Source: JBDKFK01 sp039798745 (GTDB taxonomy: Bacteria; Patescibacteriota; Microgenomatia; UBA1406; GWC2-37-13). Taken from it: a DNA stretch of 64,000 nucleotides. The position numbers and the translations under genes are program-made. Below the pieces are notes generated by a model, which saw only the letters and a list, made by a program, of their open reading frames with translations, did not search any database and was not told the DNA's origin. This document shows, piece after piece, positions 59,917 through 64,000 of the stretch (positions within the stretch are counted from its first letter, which is position 1; every line of letters starts with the position of its first letter). The DNA is taken from assembly GCA_039798745.1 (NCBI GenBank), contig JBDKFK010000005.1, positions 1 to 64,000 of the forward strand. The letters run 5' to 3'.

Positions 59917-62105
59917 GTGTTGAGTTCTTTTACTGTATAGTTTGACATAAGGTATGAAATAAGCGACTCTGCTCCCTGATTTACGTTTACGTTATCCTGT
60001 CCAAGTCCATCATAACAACCGCCTGTTTTATTGTCATATAGCGGGCGGTTTAGAGTATTATTTCCTAAAAACCAACTAAAACATTTTATAGCAAGATTCC
60101 TATACTTCTCATTATGCGTGTTTTTGTGCGCGCAAGCAAGTGCGAGTATCATTGACGCAGGATCCTCAGGCTGCTGATCATGTGTACTTCTTTTTTGGTT
60201 GTGGTTATACCAGTGTGAATGTCCAATAGGTCTATATATATTTGAGGAAAAAGTTTTATCTATGAGAAATTCAAGAGAGAGTATGCCATTATGTGTATAG
60301 TCCTCGTTGTTTGTAATAGTTCCTGCTATTAAAAGACTTTCAGGTAAAATACCGTTATTGTAAGACAGATTATTTTCAAACCAGTGCCATGATTTAACTG
60401 AATTATTTTTAACGGCACTCATAAGAATATCAGCATGAGTTTTGATGGCTACCAATAGATTTTTTCTCTCGTCGGGAAGAGATTCCTGAGCTATAGCAAG
60501 CGCTTTAATGGTAAATGCTCTTGCACGTATGTGTGTTGGTTTTGGTGCCTTTGCAAGATTTAAAAGAAATAGTTCTTTGGCCTGATTTCTTATGTTTAGA
60601 GGTAAGCTGTTATTACTTATAACCTCGCTTAATGCCCACAAAGCCCTTGATTGGGAATCCTCCAGATCCTCTGCATTATTCTGACCTGTTGGTGATTTAC
60701 TATGATCAATGTAGTTTACAAATGAACCATCTTTCAGCTGACATCTTTTAATAAATGACAGATAAATCATGAGCAATGCTTCGGCCTGTTTACTGTGTTT
60801 TTGTCGTATGAGCCAGCTACATAAAATAAGCGCACGGGCGTTGTCATCAAGGGTATAACCATATTTTGTATTTGGAATAGAAAACGAGGCGAACTGAAAG
60901 AGTCCAAAATCATCTGTCATTGTACGCAGATGTTTCGTATCCATAGCCGGTATCGTCATCCTGAGGAGTCGGTTTACATACTGCTCAGCTACATTACTCC
61001 AGAGCATGGGACGGGTTATTTTATACGCGGTACGATGCATTTGTTTCAGCCGTTTTTGATTACTTAGCAAATCTAACAAAGCAGCTGTTAACGCAGGAGA
61101 GTCTTTTATGGGTACCAATCTTCCCGTTTCATCGGTGATTATTTCTTTTGCCTGAGCGAACTCGGTACTAATAACCGCCCGCCCGGTACCAAGGGCATAC
61201 GAAAAAGTACCACTCACTGCCTGGTTAGGGTTGGTTGAGGTGGCGATATAGATATCAGTCGCTTTCAAAAATTCGATTAAATCTGACAGACTTAGATACT
61301 GATCATAGAATTTGACATGCTTTTTTAAGCCTAATTTCGTAATAAGATTTAATAGCTCAATACGATATTTTTCTCCTTCGTTTCTGCGCACAACGGGATG
61401 GGTTTCGCCTAAAATGAGGTACAGCAGTGTAGGATACTTTTTGATAACCGTAGGAAGCGCGTTTATCGCGTAGTGAATGCCCTTCCCCCGGCTCAGGAGT
61501 CCAAAGGTACTTACTACTATGTGGTTATTTAACTCAAGTTTATCTTTATATTTTTCAGGAGTAGAAAAACTGCTGCCGTGTATTCCGTGAGGGATCACAA
61601 ATACTTTACCGACTGATTGCGGATAAAGCTGTTCGACAATTTCTTTTGATTTTTGTGTAAGGACTACTAAAGTGCCCGCGAACTTCACGATTTTTTCGGT
61701 AACTTCATTCATTTTTTCGTGAGGGTGCGGCAAAACAGTATGCAGAGTTACAAGCATTGGTTTTTTACAGACTTTCATAAAAGAAAGAATTTTTTCTCCC
61801 TCGACTCCTCCAAAAATGCCATACTCATGCTGTATTATTACACCGGAAATACTTAGGTCATTGTTCATGATTTTAGCAAGGTTGCTGTATGCCTTTGCGT
61901 TATTCTGATCAATTTCCCATTCTACCTCGCTTGGATATTTATAGGTGTCCAGAGGTGTTAGGTTGAAGGCTGCTACTTTGCAGATAACATTGGATCCAAG
62001 AAATTTCTGACTTGACTGCAGCAAATCTTGAGTAAATGTAGCGATACCACATTCACGTGGAGGATAGGTACCTAAGAAGACAATGGTAGGTTTAATAGTA
62101 GGTAT
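59913..62105 (-). CDS. Glycosyltransferase family 4 fused to an alpha/alpha-toroid domain
   Basis: Residues to about 400 are a GT-B family 4 glycosyltransferase (STFGLLSRGKGIHYAINALP, LGTGRAVISTEFAQAKEII). The rest is helical with repeats like YTLDDNARALILCSWLIR and resembles an alpha/alpha-toroid of glycosidase type. The first canonical start is a TTG at 62024, but the same frame continues upstream without stop to 62108 and encodes FLGTYPPRECGIATFTQDL, the conserved first strand and loop of GT4. No ATG, GTG or TTG precedes it. An ATA at 62103-62105 lies 8 bases after TATAAT, and ATT at 62094-62096 is another candidate, so the start is non-canonical. Coordinates use the ATA. Confidence 0.8.
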   Translation of the reverse strand: MPTIKPTIVFLGTYPPRECGIATFTQDLLQSSQKFLGSNVICKVAAFNLTPLDTYKYPSEVEWEIDQNNAKAYSNLAKIMNNDLSISGVIIQHEYGIFGGVEGEKILSFMKVCKKPMLVTLHTVLPHPHEKMNEVTEKIVKFAGTLVVLTQKSKEIVEQLYPQSVGKVFVIPHGIHGSSFSTPEKYKDKLELNNHIVVSTFGLLSRGKGIHYAINALPTVIKKYPTLLYLILGETHPVVRRNEGEKYRIELLNLITKLGLKKHVKFYDQYLSLSDLIEFLKATDIYIATSTNPNQAVSGTFSYALGTGRAVISTEFAQAKEIITDETGRLVPIKDSPALTAALLDLLSNQKRLKQMHRTAYKITRPMLWSNVAEQYVNRLLRMTIPAMDTKHLRTMTDDFGLFQFASFSIPNTKYGYTLDDNARALILCSWLIRQKHSKQAEALLMIYLSFIKRCQLKDGSFVNYIDHSKSPTGQNNAEDLEDSQSRALWALSEVISNNSLPLNIRNQAKELFLLNLAKAPKPTHIRARAFTIKALAIAQESLPDERKNLLVAIKTHADILMSAVKNNSVKSWHWFENNLSYNNGILPESLLIAGTITNNEDYTHNGILSLEFLIDKTFSSNIYRPIGHSHWYNHNQKRSTHDQQPEDPASMILALACAHKNTHNEKYRNLAIKCFSWFLGNNTLNRPLYDNKTGGCYDGLGQDNVNVNQGAESLISYLMSNYTVKELNT

Positions 62106-62183
62106 TATCCTTTATTATACCTTACAAGAGCAAATATTACAAATGAAATCTAAATATATCAAATAGCATCAATGAGTATACTA

Positions 62184-62333
62184 TTATTTCTTCTTCAGAC
62201 GGTCTTGGTAAAGTGATACTATTCCCACTAACAGAAAGAGTCCTGCCAGGAGCCAGTTGTGTGACTGAAATGCCTCGACCAGTGCTATTCCAAAGAATAG
62301 TATAAATATTGTCATGTTTGAACCGAGTTTCAT
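62184..62333 (-). CDS. Small membrane protein
   Basis: A 49-residue frame starting MKLGSNMTIFILFFGIAL, with two hydrophobic stretches separated by QSHN and a basic end (YQDRLKKK). The start lies 16 bases after the Nramp-like stop on the same strand, so it is probably co-transcribed with it. Small hydrophobic proteins of this kind can be transporter partners, but nothing proves it. The frame is too short for statistical certainty. Confidence 0.6.
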   Translation of the reverse strand: MKLGSNMTIFILFFGIALVEAFQSHNWLLAGLFLLVGIVSLYQDRLKKK

Positions 62334-62349
62334 ATATAAATAATTCGAT

Positions 62350-63753
62350 TTATAATAACTGCTTTAAGAATCTGTCGTATAGAACATATATACTAAATCC
62401 TCCATAAAACAGAAACGCCATAACCATTATGCTCACTCTGAATAACGATGGACGAATTGATTTTTCCAGTGAAGTCATATTAAGCCACAGCGTAAGTCCC
62501 GTATGCACAAACATAGCAAAGGCATTCAGGACTGCTGCGGTGATCACGAGTTGTAGAGGTTCAGTAAATCCTAAGAGCAGTATAGTTGTGCCAGCTGCAA
62601 TCTGCATCCAGAGAACTATGTAGTATAAAGAGCGAATATTGTTTTCTTTCAACCGTCCAAAAGAACTGAGAATAACGTTCTCTGATAAAATTCGACTTGT
62701 CGCGTCAAATACACCAAGTTGTGTTCCAAATAATGTTAATGCAACAACTAAGAGGAAGAAAGTTCCTACAAGAGGAAATATACGTTGTCCGATAAACTGT
62801 GCTTCACGAATAACAAAATCAACACCCTGTATATTTCCTGAGTGTCCATATACCGCAGAATATGAAAGTAACGAAAGCAGAAGTATTGTGAGAGACCCGG
62901 TAAGCCAAAATACTACAAAATGTTCAATGTTAATGTACTTCCACCAGGTTTGAAATCGGCGAATATTTTCGGCTGTGGGTTGAAATGTGCTGCCAGTAAT
63001 AGAAACTTTTTCATTCTTTCCCGTGAGCAAACTGGTTATGCGTCCTGCGTATTTGCCCATTCCATATCCTTTCTCTTTTACATAAAATGACTGCGCTAAA
63101 TTAAGGTTTCCGCCTGCTCCAGCGTATGCAAGCGCTCCCAAGAAAGAAGCAATAGAGATGCCGACAGGGAGAAACAGAAAACCCTCGCCAATTCCAATAG
63201 TTCCCTGCGCGAGTGTTATCCAGTGCTCCGGTTTCGCAAGAAAAATGCTGATGATAAAAATAGACGGAACACCTATGGTAATGATGCTACGTTGCAATGT
63301 CTCCACGGTTTTATAGAGTATAGGTCCAAGCGAAAGGATTATTCCAATAAGTATAAGAAGTCCGATTGCCAGATAGTGAGTGTCTGATATTCCAACAACC
63401 GCTCCCAAAAATTTTGCTGATGAGGCAATTATTCCCGGCCACATCCATGGAATAAACGTAGACAAAAGAAACCAGAAAGATATGAGCCGTACTTTTCTGG
63501 CTAAACCCACAAATACACTTTCGCCGTGAACAATGGCGTATCGTTCTATCTCCATATTCATGAAAAACTGAAATGTAAGTCCAAGGAGTGCGCCCCAGAT
63601 AATTCCCAGTCCGTAGTTTGCAGTAAGGTAGGGCCAGAGGATTACCTCCCCGCTTCCCAGTCCAAGAGCGAGAATTATAAAACTCGGACCCAGGAGCTTT
63701 TGTAAGGGAAGTGGTTTAGGAAGTTCATGCGTAGAGAGTGGTTTAAGCGACAT
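62350..63753 (-). CDS. Divergent Nramp-like transporter
   Basis: A 467-residue protein with about 11 helices. Helix 1 reads LGPSFIILALGLGSGEVILWPYL: GSGE stands where classical Nramp has DPGN, and helix 6 reads ALAYAGAGGNLNLAQSFYVKEKG, which lacks the MPH motif. The fold is that of the Nramp/APC superfamily, but the ion site is remodelled, so the substrate may not be a metal ion. TACAAT stands 6 bases before the ATG. A small membrane protein follows. It is very different from the Nramp protein at 9.8 kb. Confidence 0.8.
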   Translation of the reverse strand: MSLKPLSTHELPKPLPLQKLLGPSFIILALGLGSGEVILWPYLTANYGLGIIWGALLGLTFQFFMNMEIERYAIVHGESVFVGLARKVRLISFWFLLSTFIPWMWPGIIASSAKFLGAVVGISDTHYLAIGLLILIGIILSLGPILYKTVETLQRSIITIGVPSIFIISIFLAKPEHWITLAQGTIGIGEGFLFLPVGISIASFLGALAYAGAGGNLNLAQSFYVKEKGYGMGKYAGRITSLLTGKNEKVSITGSTFQPTAENIRRFQTWWKYINIEHFVVFWLTGSLTILLLSLLSYSAVYGHSGNIQGVDFVIREAQFIGQRIFPLVGTFFLLVVALTLFGTQLGVFDATSRILSENVILSSFGRLKENNIRSLYYIVLWMQIAAGTTILLLGFTEPLQLVITAAVLNAFAMFVHTGLTLWLNMTSLEKSIRPSLFRVSIMVMAFLFYGGFSIYVLYDRFLKQLL

Positions 63754-63782
63754 ATATTTATTGTATTAGAAAATTTATATTT

Positions 63783-64000
63783 TTACAGGTCAGTGCTAGC
63801 GGTGTGTGCAATTACACGGTTTACTATCCCAGCACTCCACATATGTTGATCGTGCCATTGTTGCTGTTCTTCTGAAGATAAGGTTGTATGTTTTTCAGGA
63901 TGATACTGTGTAAGGTAACCATCAACGTCTCCCGTTTGGTCTATATGTATTAACATCTCCACTGCCCGCTGATTAAGTTCAATCCCATCAGTACCATCTA
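63783..64000 (-). CDS. Partial gene at the right edge, unknown
   Basis: The frame runs on the minus strand from the window edge to a stop at 63783-63785; 72 residues are visible and the N-terminus is missing. The text reads, among others, GDVDGYLTQYHPEK and QQQWHDQHMWSAGIVN, hydrophilic with a few Trp and His. I recognise no domain. The gene lies upstream of the Nramp-like gene, 30 bases away. Confidence 0.6.
   Translation of the reverse strand, partial: DGTDGIELNQRAVEMLIHIDQTGDVDGYLTQYHPEKHTTLSSEEQQQWHDQHMWSAGIVNRVIAHTASTDL

Noticed and set aside
1..64000. CRISPR array or defence island
   Set aside because: No regularly spaced short repeats, Cas, restriction or toxin-antitoxin genes were seen. 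The deoxyribosyltransferase-like gene alone is not enough.

Overview
The window looks like a piece of a small, compact bacterial genome, most probably from the Candidate Phyla Radiation (Patescibacteria), perhaps the Microgenomates side. That placement is inference. It rests on very tight packing, with convergent genes that abut or overlap at their 3' ends, on secreted proteins with Pro/Thr/Ser linkers and cysteine repeats, on many small membrane proteins, and on the style of central metabolism. There is no rRNA. There is one tRNA, Pro(UGG). I see no CRISPR array, insertion sequence or phage module, and no gene-free stretch longer than 300 bases.

Layout. 1-6.7 kb: a partial GC-rich gene, a VOC protein, msrB-msrA, a cupin, a GC-rich reductase/radical-SAM pair, a small secreted peptide, a sortase and a GC-rich amidase with SH3-like repeats. 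6.7-13.8 kb: an aldose-epimerase-like gene, an RRM RNA-binding gene, an NPF-repeat membrane protein, a cysteine-repeat surface protein, an Nramp-like transporter and a znuA-znuC-znuB operon with a Fur-family-type operator. 13.8-20.7 kb: a CHASE histidine kinase, a GNAT protein, lexA with an SOS box inside its own promoter, a MerR-HTH/GAF/PAS protein, an acyltransferase and small stress-type proteins. 20.7-30.6 kb: a HAD phosphatase, flavodoxin, peroxiredoxin, prenyl synthase, a glucose-6-phosphate dehydrogenase/6-phosphogluconate dehydrogenase fusion, a cyclase-family hydrolase, a large surface protein and a nuclease. 30.6-38.1 kb: tRNA-Pro, radC, a LacD-like aldolase, and pgk, gap, fbp and class I fba. 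38.1-43.1 kb: a membrane protein, a Clp ATPase under a CIRCE-like element, yidD and trmD. 43.1-51.2 kb: two paralogous surface proteins sharing a 549-bp identical 3' end, then a GldA/F/G-like ABC system and a NUDIX protein. 51.3-64 kb: gltX, membrane proteins, an anchored MsrB, GC-rich purC, a deoxyribosyltransferase-like gene, a Fur-family regulator, a GH130-like/GT4 pair and a second Nramp-like transporter.

Two gene styles coexist. Most genes are AT-rich and look leaderless: a -10 hexamer (TATAAT, TATCAT or TACAAT) lies about 6-9 bases before the start codon and no Shine-Dalgarno is present. A minority have a long leader and a strong AGGAGG ribosome site. These are the small stress/membrane genes and the GC-rich genes (radical SAM/reductase, amidase, purC). 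The GC-rich genes also have an extended -10 far upstream and end in long perfect hairpins. This split decides many start codons here. I moved about twenty starts downstream of the longest possible reading frame because of it, and moved one (the GT4 gene) upstream to a probable AUA/AUU start.

Together the genes give redox repair (MsrA/B, peroxiredoxin, flavodoxin), zinc/metal uptake with Fur-type control, SOS and heat-shock control, triose/hexose interconversion with an oxidative pentose-phosphate step in one polypeptide, and a large investment in surface proteins and glycan handling.
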